Assembly (NCBI GenBank): GCA_028023455.1
Contig: JAQFVV010012418.1
Coordinates: 4,337,244-4,401,243, forward strand
Direction of reading: 5' to 3'
Length of the DNA: 64,000 nucleotides
Origin: Epiperipatus broadwayi
Lineage: Eukaryota; Onychophora; Udeonychophora; Euonychophora; Peripatidae
A model generated the notes under the pieces. The model had not been told where the DNA came from. It did not search any database and worked only from the letters and a program-made list of their open reading frames with translations. The stretch's first letter is position 1. Each line of letters begins with the position of its first letter. This document shows, piece after piece, positions 11,221 through 23,860 of the stretch. A program made the position numbers and the translations under genes.

Positions 11221-14200
11221 TTAATAAACATGAATAATTGGGTTCTTTTATAATTTAATATATCATTGAGACTCTTATTGTATTGACGAATGAAAATTTA
11301 AAATGTTAGGTAAATATATTTAATCATATCATTATTGAATAAATCTGTTCACAAGTTTAATAATTAATTTGTATTTTATACTAGAATCAACTACGCAAAG
11401 CCACAATGATGGAAAAGGTAAATGGGATTTTATTGTACCTTACCAATCATATACTACCAAAGACGAAAAGCATCTTAATGTTTTCTCAAAATATTAATAA
11501 ATTCTTATATCATGTAGACAATAATATGTAATTCAATGTATGCTCTATAATGTATGCTCTATCCAAAGTTTATGATTTCTGATGTTATGAATGACTCATA
11601 GCAACGGCACAGTAAGTTTAATTATAAATCAACTTTTATTTACAAACTTTATGAACAATAAATAGTTAATTTCAATATTTTAAATAAAACATAAATAAAC
11701 AAATAAAATAATTAAATGATGGTTCAATAGACTTTCTTCAATACATCTCACAGGTACAGTATTTAAAAACCTAATCATACCTTATTTCAATCTAATATAA
11801 TGAATATTGAGACAATTATTAAATTCAGCATTAACTTATGAAATATTGAACGTCATTTCCAGATTCAATAACTTCCTACTGTAAACTTATAATCATATAA
11901 TAAATAATATGATGTCTGTATGATTTAGCTATAATGTAATCATTAATTAAAATGAAAATGTAAACTTACACTCCGGTAGATAATAATTAACCAACAGTTA
12001 ATTATCATGAAGTACTTGAATAGAATGTCCTGCTACCATTTATCAATCTAACCGATAAATTATGCTTACAAATGAAGAAGATGATTTGGCAGATTAACTA
12101 AAATACTTTGCCCAACTTATATCTGTGAAGCAAACATATTCCTGTGGATGTATTCATCTACACGTAGGAATTAAATAATACTAACGTTTTGCATATTTAA
12201 ACACTATCATAAAGTCATACGTATAATCACACAATTCCGCGGATTAACCACCAGCGCAGGAATGTGTGTAAAATACAAAATGGCAATTAAAATAATCTGC
12301 GGATTAACCACCAGCACAGATTAAAGCTTTTAACATACTAAAACAACATTATAATTTACTTCACATTAAAGTGCAAAATCATCCTCCTCAATTCTTCTGA
12401 CTATTCAGAATACACTGACACTTTAGCACATGTGGGTTCTTGTTTAACAATATGTCACAATAATCAGGACAACTAATGTACTACTTATCTTGCTTAAAAT
12501 AAACATGTGTAATATAATATAAATAATATTGGCATGGGAATATAAATCTGGAAAGACTCACAAAATATCTCATAAAGATTGGTATATCTCATGAATTCAT
12601 TAAGTACTGTTTAAGCTTTCTCCGCAAGCGCTATTCTTTTGAATAAATATTTTATTCAACCTTTATTAATTTAAATCTAACAAATATAACTTATGAACTT
12701 CATATGCGAGTTCATATAACGATAAAATTAAATAAATGTATTATTCATTAACATATAACATTTAACGGTGTGTGTGTGTGATAAAACTAAATGTAAAGCA
12801 TTTTATAGTTCAAATACATGAATTTTAGCAGATGTGTATCACAAATTGGATTGTATAGCATTTTGTAACTCCTAATGTGATCCGTGGAATCCATGTACAA
12901 TGTGTAGAATAATAAGTATATGAGGTAATAGCTATAACTGTAGTTAAATTCCATACATGCAATTATATCCATTTTGATTAGTTATTAAAAGCAACATTAG
13001 ATTAACGATTTGCGTGGCTCTCCAAACATGAAACAATTTTAAAACAGGATACACAGAATTTAAATGAAAATGTTTTTCATAAAGTTATTAATCCCTACAT
13101 CTCTCTATCAAAAGTGTTCCGAGTTTATCCTATCCATGCAAGTATTTATTTATCCATTGCGTTAATCCAGGAATAACCAATTACAGCAATTACTTTATTC
13201 ATTTTAAACTGACGATACAATTATAAAATAGCTTTGTTTAATTATTTAAAGAATGTTTATGATCCAAATGTTAAACAAATTAACTAGCAATTATTACTGG
13301 CATTATAAAATTAATTATCAATCAATAATATATTTTATTAGAATTAAAGAACGGAAATATTAAAAGATTTTGACAAATTTAACGCTTTACTTTATTTTAA
13401 CTTAAACTTTTTTCTTTTTAAAAAACAAATTTTCATTTTAATAAAACTTCTGTAATTAAAACACTGATTCAAATTTTCCAAATTGTAGAATAATAAATAT
13501 TTCAAAACATACCAAATTCTTGTGTTTAATTCTTTCAAACTTAAACTGGGAAGCTCCGACATTTCAAAAATGTAATATTGGAAACGCTACCGGTGATTTG
13601 ATTCTTGGCCGACCGACTTGAAAAGATCTTTAAATTTAGTGATCCATCTTAATTAGATACCACTAAGTTATTTTATGTTTATAACAAATTTTGTGGTAAT
13701 CTATTCACTTATTAATGGTTTCAAAATAAGCTCAGCAAATTTACACTATTTGCCTTTACCGTTTCTGTTCTTCTTCCCACCAAAAGACAAACTAACAGAC
13801 GATGTTCTCCTAGAAATTCGCGCTCTTTTCTTTTATTACATTGAGACGCATACGTCATCAGTGTATTTATTTAATAATTTATTTTAATTGAACAAATGAT
13901 TTTATTTTAATTCAATAGAAATAATAATTTAAGATTACTTTAAATAAATAAAAACAAAATATTATTTTTAATAATATCTTACCAAATTTTAATATGTTGT
14001 AAAAATTTTAAAAAGTTAAACATTCCGATATGAGTTAGCATATGGAATGAAGCAAATTGAAAATTATTAAAATAATATCATAAAGTAATCTGTTCAAGTG
14101 CGAATCAAACCCAAATCACCAAGAGAAGAAAGAGAAATTTTTATATAAGTTACATCAAATAATATATTTTCTACTAAAATATATGGTTACAATATATATT

Positions 14201-14920
14201 CTGTGCATCATTAGTCTGAACTAGCTCTAGGATTGCAAGAATCTGGTGATTAGGAACAAGAGAAAATACACATGTATAAAACTTAATCTATTCTAGTATT
14301 AAATAATTTTATTGGAACAACTTAAAATAATGATTAATAAATTTATTGATTATAAATAATAATAAAAATAAAATGTCTGTTAAATTACTCTATAATACAA
14401 ATAAATCATTCTGATTTTACTTCTTACAAATATTTGAAATTTTTTCCATAAATTGAAAAATAAAGTATGCAGGTAACATTATTTACAGTTAACAGATGTT
14501 TAAATTGTAATAAGTATTAAATAAACTCATATATTTATGCACATATTATTATTTTAATAAAATAATTAGATATTAAACATATATATACAATATGTAGACA
14601 CACGTTATTAATTCTAATATTAAAATAATATTTTAATCATTAATAAGCTCATAGGTGTTATCATATGTTAAAATATAAATGATTAAATTATATACAATAT
14701 GTCACACACATGCTTATTCTAATATAAAAATATTTCAATTACTAATTTTAATTATTTTTATCTTACAAATCAATTTGTTATCACTCTTAATTATAAACAG
14801 AAGTTGTTATTTAAAAATAAATAAATAAACATTACTTGAACTTCTTTAAAAATCCCTGGATAACACTTTTTTTTCAGACCTTTCTTAAATTGTAAACAAA
14901 ATATTTCTAGGATAAATAAA
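11221..14920. other. AT-rich stretch, no gene seen
   Basis: Mostly featureless AT-rich DNA. GCGGATTAACCACCAGC occurs twice in direct orientation (about 12239 and 12299). A (GT)n tract lies near 12770-12780. A slightly GC-richer patch lies at 13545-13630. A GGTTACAATATATATT terminus is at about 14184-14199. ORFs of 61-70 codons here have no recognisable content. Confidence 0.55.
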
Positions 14921-14934
14921 TATTATCCTATCTT

Positions 14935-17900
14935 AAACCATCAAACATCACATGATCACCATCTCTATACTAGCACATAATTTGTTGTAAACAAAGGCAA
15001 AACTCCCCATACAGTAGTGCCACCCTGTGCCAAACAGAGTAATCAATGGATGCCAGAAGGCTTGTGCATAAAATCCCTATCTAGTGCCTACTCATCCAAT
15101 ATCCCCAGACTATTTTCTGGCTTGTGGCCATCATCAGTGAGGAGCCTTGGATCTGAGAGCACTGCACCTAGATCTTAGGATCTAATGCAACCCTCCAGCA
15201 GCCACCTTTTAACTCTACTTTACTACAAAACTATGAGAATAAAATTGAAAACATTGTTAATATCTTCAATCTAAGCTCAATAGCTTATATAGTCATATGG
15301 GTCTGAACTCAATTCAGCACCCATACATTTGGTGTCTTTGGCTCTTAAACAACCATAGCCACCACTATCCTATTAGGCAGGATTGGTGTTAAACCATCAA
15401 ACATCACACGATCACCATCTCTATACTAGCACATAATTTGTTGTAAACAAAGGCAAAACTCCCCATACAGTAGTGCCACCCTGTGCCAAACAGCGTAATC
15501 AATGGATGCCAGAAGGCTTGTGCATAAAATCCCTATCTAGTGCCTACTCATCCAATATCCCCAGACTAGTTTCTGGCTTGTGGCTATTGAGCTTAGATTG
15601 AAGATATTAACAATGTTTTCAATTTTATTCTCATAGTTTTGTAGTAAAGTAGAGTTAAAAGGTGGGCTGCTGGAGGGTTGCATTAGATCCTAAGATCTAG
15701 GTGCAGTGCTCTCAGATCCAAGGCTCCTCACTGATGATGGCCACAAGCCAGAAACTAGTCTGGGGATATTGGATGAGTAGGCACTAGATAGGGATTTTAT
15801 GCACAAGCCTTCTGGCATCCATTGATTACTCTGTTTGGCACAGGGTGGCACTACTGTATGGGGAGTTTTGCCTTTGTTTACAACAAATTATGTGCTAGTA
15901 TAGAGATGGTGATCATGTGATGTTTGATGGTTTAACACCAAACCTGCCTAATAGGATAGTGGTGGCTATGGTGGTTTAAGAGCCAAAGACACCAAAATGT
16001 ATGGGTGCTGAATTGAGTTCAGACCCATATGACTATATAAGCTATTGAGCTTAGATTGAAGATATTAACAATGTTTTCAATTTTATTCTCATAGTTTTGT
16101 AGTATTTTTTGGGAGAAAAAGACATGGGTAGCAAGTGAGATTGCGGATAAGAATGGAAGAAGGTTAACCGATAGCAATGATATATTAAAAAGATGGGAAG
16201 AATATATTCGGTATCTGTTTAGTAGAGGAAATAATTTAATTAGTTATGAACTTGAAAATGAAGAAGATGTTGCAATGGATGATAGAGGTATGGACATACT
16301 GCCAGATGAAGTAAGAAAGGCAATCGCACAAATGAAGAATGGTAAGGCTATTGGATTTGATGCAGTACCTATAGAATTTTTGAGAGAAATGGGAGAATTT
16401 ACTATGAAGGAAATAGTTGGACTTTGCAATTTGATATATAATAGTGGAGTTTGGCCTGAAGATTTTTTAAGAACTATAGTGATTCCAATTGCTAAAAAGA
16501 AGAAAGCTGTTAAATGTGAAGAGTATAGGACAATAAGTGTATTGTCTCATGTTTCTAAGGTGTTATTGAGGATTTTAACTCAAAGGATTTATGGGAAGGT
16601 TGACTATTATATTGCTGAAGAACAGTTTGGTTTTCGGAAAGGGAAAAGCACAAGAGATGTTATTGGTATTGTTAGGACAATTGCAGAAAGATATATTGAA
16701 AGAGATAAAGGAATTGGTATATGTTTTGTAAATTTAGAAAAGGCATTTGATAGAGTAAGCTGGAATAAACTGATGTCTATCTTAAGAGATAAAGGAGTAT
16801 TCTGGAAAGAAAGACGATTGATATGGAATATGTATAATGGGCAAAGAATAAGAGTTAGATTTGGATGTAATGAGACTGATGAAGTGAATATAGAAAGTGG
16901 AGTTAGGCAAGGATGTAGTATGTCACCTGTTTTGTTTAATATTTATTTAGAAGATATGATAAATAATTATTTGGACTGTGGAGGAGCAAATGTTGGAGGG
17001 AGAGTAATAAAGTGTATAAGATTTGCAGATGATATGGCTCTTATTGCTGAGGAAGAAAAGGATCTTCAGAATATGTTGAATAAATTGGAAGAAGGATGTA
17101 TGGCATATGGAATGAAGATTAATATTGAAAAGACTAAGTGTTTATGGATAGGGAGAGATGCAAAAAGACTGCAAATTGGAATCCATGATGACATGGTGCA
17201 GTAGGTGAAGGGATTTAGATATTTGGGTTGTTGGTTGAGTGAGGATGGAAGAAGTGAAGATGAAGTTAAAAGAAGAATAGCATTGGCAAAGGTGACATTT
17301 GTAAAAAGAAAGAAGATATTCTGTGGACCTATGGAAAGAGAATTAAGGAAAAGATTAATTAAATGTTATGTGTGGAGTGTATTAATGTATGGTTGTGAGA
17401 CATGGACATTGAGTAATAGAATTAAGAAATGACTGGAAGCTTTTGAGATGTGGACATGGAGAAAAATGGAAAAAATCAGTTGGGTGAATAAAATAACAAA
17501 TGAAGAAGTTTTGAAAAGAGTTAATGAGGAAAGAAGATTGATTGAAAGTATCAAAGAGAGAAAGAGAAACTGGATTGGACATATACTAAGAAAAGATTAT
17601 AGTTTAATGAAAGATGTTTTGGAAGGAATGGTGAGTGGAAATAAAAAGAAAGGACAGAAGAGATTGACATTATTGGATGATATACGAGATGGAAGGGGTT
17701 ATGTGGAATTGAGGAAGTGGGCAAGGAAGAGAATGGAATGGAAGAATGGATGAACTGATGTAGTGACTACTCTCTGGACCTGTCTATTGGACAGACTACT
17801 ATTGATGATGAGTTTTGTAGTAAAGTAGAGTTAAAAGGTGGCTGTTGGAGGGTTGCATTAGATCCTAAGATCTAGGTGCAGTGCTCTCAGATCCAAGGCT

Positions 17901-18053
17901 CCTCACTGATGATGGCCACAAGACAGAAACTAGTCTGGGGATATTGGATGAGTAGGCACTAGATAGGGATTTTATGCACAAGCCTTATGGCATCCATTGA
18001 TTACTCTGTTTGGCACAGGGTGGCACTACTGTATGGGGAATTTTGCCTTTGTT
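14935..18053. repeat. Fold-back repeat, copy FB2, complete with 14-bp target duplication and split by a LINE
   Basis: The element is flanked by identical 14-mers TATTATCCTATCTT at 14921-14934 and 18054-18067, read as the target-site duplication. Inside are a forward unit (14935 to about 15395, starting AAACCATCAAACATCACATG), a second partial forward unit (about 15396-15588), a reverse unit (about 15590-16100) and a second reverse unit continuing after the LINE (17811-18053, ending GGAATTTTGCCTTTGTT). The landmarks are those of FB1, in mirror order. The two ends are not equal in extent: the left end carries about 60 bp that the right end lacks. The LINE at 16104-17810 sits inside, so FB2 was there first. 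No protein of its own is encoded. Confidence 0.9.
16104..17810 (+). mobile_element. 5'-truncated RTE-type non-LTR retrotransposon with its own 11-bp target duplication
   Basis: AGTTTTGTAGT occurs at 16093-16103 and 17811-17821, flanking the insert. It starts inside the protein, at TGG GAG AAA (16110), and one reading frame runs to 17753. That frame is broken only by TAG at 17202 and TGA at 17430, both explainable as C-to-T changes. The protein shows the reverse transcriptase order: NGKAIGFDAVP, then EEQFGFRKGKSTRD, then FVNLEKAFDRV, then SGVRQGCSMSPVLFN, then the catalytic FADDMAL (17022-17042). After it come the RTE/BovB-style C-terminal parts YLGCWLSEDG, YGCETWTL and WIGHILRK. The endonuclease domain is missing, as expected for 5' truncation during target-primed reverse transcription. 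The 3' end TATTGATGATG resembles the short-repeat tails of RTE elements. It is not active as it stands. Confidence 0.93.
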
Positions 18054-18067
18054 TATTATCCTATCTT

Positions 18068-20511
18068 CTTTGAAAGTCTGATTGAAATTTTGTTTTTAAA
18101 TTTTGTTCTCTAACTTTAAAAAAGTTTTTCTAAATTTATTTTCATCAGTTAATTGTTTTAATTTTATTCAAAAATTGTTTACTCTTAAATCAACACAGCT
18201 GAGATTTAATACTTTTTATTTTGAACAATAAGTAGAAATGGATTTTTATTAACTGCAAAGTTAATATTTGAAATAATGACATTATCAGTATATATATTAC
18301 TAGTCAATTTCATCCATCTATGCTCCTTACTTTCATTGGTAAAATAGATATCTTGCATGATAGGATATATATGAGTGGCAGTAATTTCTTTCATCTATGC
18401 TTCCATGTATATAAGAAGTAGCATATAGAAAAATATAGCATTGATGTAGGCTAGCTTCTTATTGTGTTATATCCTAGTTTGTAAAACATTACATTAATGC
18501 TTTCGTTTAGCTTCAATAATTTCTGAACTTCACCAGAAATAAGAAAGAATATGCGCTTTGAAACACCACAGAAAAGGTGTCTTATTACTTTTGTGGGAGT
18601 TTAAATTTGACCTATGCAAAATTTCAAACCTTTTTACTCTACATTTTTTCAAATAATTACAATTAATCTGAACATACTTTATAAAGATATAAAGAAATCT
18701 AATAAAGTCATTATAGTATTTTCATCTTGATTAAAAAAATATGACAATAATTTAATTACCATTGTCTTTTTTTAAAAAATTTACATTTAAGCCACTAATG
18801 AAAAACAGATTATAGATTTAATTATAATTAAAATACATTGCAAATATTAAAAATTTATATTTTTGCCAAAATCAAAACTAAAATAAAATATTTGTACCAA
18901 AGAAACCATTTTAATAGTTGATTTTAAATAATTTATTATACTTTTAAAATATCAAATATCATTACTCGATCAATATTTATAAGCCATTCAAGACTTTATG
19001 TTAAATAATTATATATAAATTTTGTCTATGTTAATTTTTCCTTTTCCTTTTAAGTTTTAAAAATATATGCATGAACAATATGTTATGTACCACAAGATTA
19101 ATCCATATTAGTATTAAAAGTTACAAAAAATATTCAGTTAAAACTTTTGCAGAATATGGTTCTTCTAAGATATATATGTTAGATCTTATAAAGTTGAACT
19201 CTCACCAACAGTTTATAATCGTACTTTGTGCACTTTATAGAATTTTAATACAGCTCTCAAATATAGTACCTTCTTTTTAAGTCAGCTGCTCTACATGATT
19301 TTTGGACATCAGTTGTTTTTTATTGCCAAATTCTGAAGTACTGGCTTTTATGTTTGATGAACTTCTTTGATATTCATTACTTTGTAGCAGACTATATATT
19401 TCAGATATTAGTTATTTATCAAATTCATAATAATCATTTCCTTTCTTAGACACTGAATTTCTTTTTATTTTATTTTATTTTTCAGAGTTACATGGTTGAG
19501 AGAAAAATAGCATTTCAAAAACAAAATTCTATTAGCCAATCACTTTAATATTTTTATTTATTAAGTTGAGGTATAGCATAATATAGAGATATATAGCAAT
19601 TAGTTTTCCTATTGGAAACTTTGACATCAGCTTGTCAGATGCTGATGAATTATTCTCTCTTTCCTCCTGATTTCAATCTATAGCTTTCAAAGGTTGTAAC
19701 TTTATTATGGTAAATTACTTGGATAGTCCAAATAATTGATCTGAATTGGGAAAACATTTGACTAAGTGAAAATCTCAAGAGTCTGTGGTTGCTCACTCAT
19801 TTAATGATGTTTGCCAAAGGTGTTTCTATATATTTATGTCCTATATTTACTGGACGTTTTTTTTGTGTGTGTGGTTAATTTCAAATAAATACTTTTTTTT
19901 TCACAGTGACAAATGCAATTTGAGTAAATAGAATATTTTATGATTTAAACTCTCCTATTATTTATAAATATTTTAAACGTATACTTAATAAATTTTATTC
20001 AAATTAAAAATTGGATAATGAAACCGTCGCATTAATAAACTTTTCCATAGTTTTGAAGGATAAAAACTAAAATTTGATTGAAATGAACAGAATATTTTTT
20101 CTCTCAGTTTTTTTTTTTCAATTTTAAAATAATAATTTTCTAAGTAAGTACATATATTATTTAAATATTTAGATTTATGTGATTGTTCTAAATCTATAGG
20201 AATCATACATGCTAATATATATCGATGTTCCACATTTTTATTTTTACAATTTACTCTTTTAACAATAAATAAAATGTTGAAATGTTTATAATAGTTGTAA
20301 TCATTGTCTTTTTTCAGTGTTTTATTATATCTTAATTTACACATTCTATCATTCTAAAGCTTGACTTAGACATCAATGTATAACTTTCATTATATTATTT
20401 AATGGTTATCATTGTATTATTGGCATTTCAATATGCAAAGAGAGAGCATTTTGTCTTAGCTTACAATTAGTGAATTCAGATATTGCAAACCAAAGTTATT
20501 ATATTGAGATA
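18068..20511. other. AT-rich stretch, no gene seen
   Basis: AT-rich with T runs. A 119-codon minus-strand ORF (19985-20344) is the longest here, but it is dominated by Lys, Asn, Tyr and Ile codons, as expected of AT-rich noise, and shows no motif. No repeat recognised elsewhere in the window. Confidence 0.55.
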
Positions 20512-20524
20512 TAACTTTTTTATT

Positions 20525-21109
20525 AAAACAGGCAAAACTCTCCATACAGTATTGCCACTCAATGCAAGTCAGAGTATTCAATGGATGCCAGAAGGCTTGT
20601 GCATAAAATCCCTATCTAGTGCCTACTCATCATCCAATATCTCCAGTCTAGTTTCTGACTTGTAGCCTTTGCCAGTGAGGAGCCCTGCACCTAGATCTTA
20701 GGATCTAATACAACCCTCCAACAGCTACCTTTTATCTCTACTTAACTACAAAACTATGAGTCTTAAAAACACAATAATATTTTCAATCCAAACTCATTAG
20801 CCTATATAGTCATATTGGTCTGAACTCAGTTCAGTACCTATACATTTTGATGACTTTGGTTCTTTAATAACTATAGACACCACTATCCTATTAGGTAGGA
20901 TTGGTTTTAAGCCCATAAACATCACATGATTACCATTTCTTATGCTTACTTATAATTGTTATTAAAACAGGCAAAACTCAGTGCACAAGCCTTCTGGAAT
21001 TCGTTGATTACTCTGGCTTGCACTGAGTAGCAATACTGTATGGAGAGTTTTGCCTGTTTTAATAACAGTTATAAGCAAGCATAAGAAATGGTGATCATGT
21101 GATGTTTCT
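20525..21109. repeat. Fold-back repeat, copy FB3, with 13-bp target duplication
   Basis: Identical 13-mers TAACTTTTTTATT flank it at 20512-20524 and 21110-21122. It starts AAAACAGGCAAAACTCTCC and runs through the forward unit landmarks to the CACATGATTACCATTTCTTATG segment near 20925. It then turns into a short reverse arm (about 20985-21109) ending TGATCATGTGATGTTTCT. The reverse arm is much shorter than in FB1 and FB2, so the hairpin is asymmetric. No coding capacity. Confidence 0.9.
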
Positions 21110-21122
21110 TAACTTTTTTATT

Positions 21123-21776
21123 CATTAATTATATCTGTATAGTCTTATACAATACTGAAATTTGTACTGAATTTTATTTTCCCTCCTGTAACAATATTCA
21201 TATGAAGGGTCCACATTTATTTTTATATTATATTCTTTTTTTTTGTATTGCTTATTTTTAATACTGCTGCATTTTAATATGGACAGCAATAATGCAGAAT
21301 GTTGTGGTGACAGCCATTCATGATCATAATGAGCAAAACATTTCAAAGTGCATATGAATCAGCAATTATAAGCTACTCCTGAATATTATGTTTTAAAATT
21401 TTATAAGTAGGCAGAATGCAATTTTACTGAAGGTGATAGTAACTTCATGTCAACTAATAATATATATGGAAAATAATTATATGCAAAAACTTGTATGAGA
21501 TACACTTAAAAATCACACAATTTTTGCCTAGTGCACTTTCAACTAAGTTATATCAGTCATAATCATGGCATCTTGCAGAGAAAAGAAGATTGCCAGCTTT
21601 ATTGCATGCCAAATTTCACCTATGATTAAGGCAAGCACAATACCAATTAGAAAGTAGCACTGCCAATGGAAATCCTACAATCTAGAAATAATATTTGTCA
21701 TACCAGTTTTCAAACAAAAAGTGAATTATTATTATTATCTTTCAAAGATCTTCACTATATTACTTTTACTATTAAA
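21123..21776. other. AT-rich spacer, no gene seen
   Basis: It lies between two fold-back copies. A 73-codon minus-strand ORF at 21125-21346 shows no recognisable motif. Nothing else supported. Confidence 0.5.
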
Positions 21777-22915
21777 ACTGTAGCAAACTCTCCATACAAT
21801 AGTGTGACCCAGTGCAAAACTTAGTAATCAAAGGATGTGAGAAGGTTTGCACATAAAATCCCTATACATTGTCTATTCATCTAATATGGCCATACTAGTT
21901 TCTAGCTTGTGGCTTTCATCAGCGAGGAGCCTTGGATTCATTGATTGCTAATGCTTGCATTGGGTGGCACTACTGTATAGACAGTTTGCTACTGTTTTAA
22001 CAGCTTCTGTACACATAGAAAATAATAATCATGTGATTTTTTTAGTGATTTTATACCAATCCTGCTCATAACATCATCACTATAGTTTTTGAAAAACCAA
22101 TGATACCAAAAGGTATGGAGACTATCATCAATTGGTCAGACTTATATGATTATACAAATAAAGTAGTTTGGATTGAAAGCATTATTGTTTTCATCTTGGT
22201 CTCATAGCTTTATAGTTAACTAAATATTCAAAAGTTAGACTGCTGGAGAGTTAGTAAGATCTAGGTTCAGTGCTCTCAGATCCAAGGCTACTCACTGATG
22301 AAAGCCACAAGCTAGTATGGCAATAGTAGATACTGTATAAGGATTTTATGTCAAACCTTCTCTCATCCTTTGATTACTAGGTTTTGTACTCGATAACCTC
22401 ACTATATGAAACAGCTTGTATTAACATAGGAAACAGTGATCGTGTGATGTTTTAGTGTTTTTCATAGTTTTATACCAATTCAGCTCAAAGGATAATGCTA
22501 ACTGTAATATTTGAAATGCTAATGACACCAATATATATATAGATACTGAACTGGGTTTAGATCTATATGACTATACAAGTGAAAAAGCTTGAATTGAAAA
22601 CATTATTGTGTTTTGATCTTGGACTCATAGCTTTATAGATAACTAAATAGATAAAAGATGCTTACTGTAGGATTGCATTAGAACCCTAAGATCTAGGTGT
22701 AGTGTTCTCAGATTCAGGGCTCATCAATAATGAAAGCCACAACTTAGAAACTAGTCTGAGAATATTGGAAGAGTAGGCACTAGTTAGGAATTTAATGCAC
22801 AAACCTTTTATCCATTGATTACTAAGGCTTGCATTGGGTAGTACTTCTGTATAAAGAGTACTACTGTTTTAACAGCCTGTATAATCATAGGAAATTGTGA
22901 CCATGTGATATTATT
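21777..22915. repeat. Old, diverged fold-back copies (FB4)
   Basis: The family landmarks recur with many substitutions. AAACTCTCCATACAATAGTG (21786) begins a forward arm and CATTGGGTGGCACTACTGTATAG (about 21957) a short reverse arm. Two further reverse-orientation arms follow (about 22240-22460 and 22660-22900), each with the equivalents of AAGATCTAGG, CTCAGATCCAAGGC and GATTACT. The divergence suggests insertions well before FB1-FB3. Exact ends and target duplications could not be fixed. Confidence 0.75.
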
Positions 22916-23099
22916 ATTGATTATTGTTGTTGCTATTGTTTAAGATCTGAATTAATAAATATGAACTGTATGAATTAAAGGGGTAAACATTAATTATTGA
23001 ATCTAGAACAAATAACAGATCATTTTGAATTTTAATTTATTATAAATCAGATCTTTGTGGACTTTTATTGATTACAATTTGATTTTTCCTGAATGTATT

Positions 23100-23860
23100 G
23101 TTTTAAACTTTATTTTAGATTCTGACAAATTAACACTTGGAGAAATTACTTCTGCTGCTTGACAGGTTATTTAATTATGCTTTCACGTTTTGGATTTATT
23201 CAATTATTATTTCATCAAATACATGCTGCATGTCAAGCATTGGTGGTCGAGAGGCTAGCACAGCTGCCTTACAAGCAATTGTCCCGGGTTGGCGGGTTCG
23301 CTTCTCAGCCGATGCTATTACACATGAAAAAAAAATACATGCTACATTTTTGCTTATTGATTATATATTTGCTAGATCTGAAAATATTCTTTTGAAAACA
23401 TAATTATTGGATCGGTATCTTACAGATCACAGATGAATCATTGTTAATTTTAAAAATAAGTTTTCTTCCAGGAGAAAATGTTTTAGAATTTGATCTCATG
23501 AACATTTGCTTTTTTTAATTATTGCATATGACTGGAATCTAATCTTTGAGATGAATAATGTAAATTGTGTCTTTCTATTCTTTGTTGGTAAGATTAAAGA
23601 TTTTATTGAACATTATACCCTTATAAAATATATAAAAAAGAATTTGAAAAGAAATAATTGGATTACAAATGAATTAATATCAAAAGTTAAAAGAAAGAAC
23701 AAATTGTATAAGATTTTGAAAAACGTAACTTCTAATAAAAAATTTTAAATTCAGCTAAAAGTCTTTGATAAAGAAATAAAATATATATATAATTAAAGCT
23801 AAAATGTTTTCCTATTCTACTCAAACGAATTTTTTAAAATCAACTAAATTATGCTATAGT
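23100..23860 (+). mobile_element. Decayed LINE fragment, CR1/Jockey-like endonuclease-RT linker
   Basis: Broken plus-strand frames resemble the end of a LINE endonuclease and the linker before the reverse transcriptase. LLIDYIFARSENILLKT (about 23350-23400) resembles the SLLDYIF...N region. NWITNELISKVKRKNKLYK (about 23660-23715) matches the widespread WIT..L...I..KNKLYK linker of CR1/Jockey-type elements. Several stops and frame changes are present. A tRNA-like SINE (23231-23332) has inserted into it. Family assignment rests on motif memory only. Confidence 0.6.
23231..23332 (+). mobile_element. tRNA-Val-like SINE, copy 1, with 14-bp target duplication
   Basis: AAATACATGCTGCA (23217-23230) and AAATACATGCTACA (23333-23346) flank it with one mismatch. 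The body folds as a tRNA: acceptor GCATTGG with CCGATGC, A-box-like TGGTCGAGAGGCTAGCA, anticodon arm GCTGC-CTTACAA-GCAAT with anticodon TAC (Val), and B box GGGTTCGCTTC. Bases outside the acceptor, TGTCAA before and TATTACACATG plus an A tail after, complete the element. This is retroposition of a polymerase III-type transcript into a LINE remnant, not a functional tRNA gene. Confidence 0.88.

Noticed and set aside
16244-16429. Minus-strand ORFs antisense to the RTE element (also 17366-17582)
   Set aside because: They are shadows of the reverse transcriptase frame on the other strand.
19985-20344. 119-codon minus-strand ORF
   Set aside because: Rich in Lys, Asn, Tyr and Ile as expected of AT-rich DNA. 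No motif, signal or splice context supports it.
2946-22915. CRISPR array or satellite, because short identical motifs recur
   Set aside because: The motifs recur as long mirror-image arms, not as regularly spaced direct repeats, and the genome is eukaryotic.
23231-23332. Functional tRNA-Val gene
   Set aside because: Target duplication, A tail, an oversized segment between anticodon and T arms and several diverged copies show a retroposed SINE.
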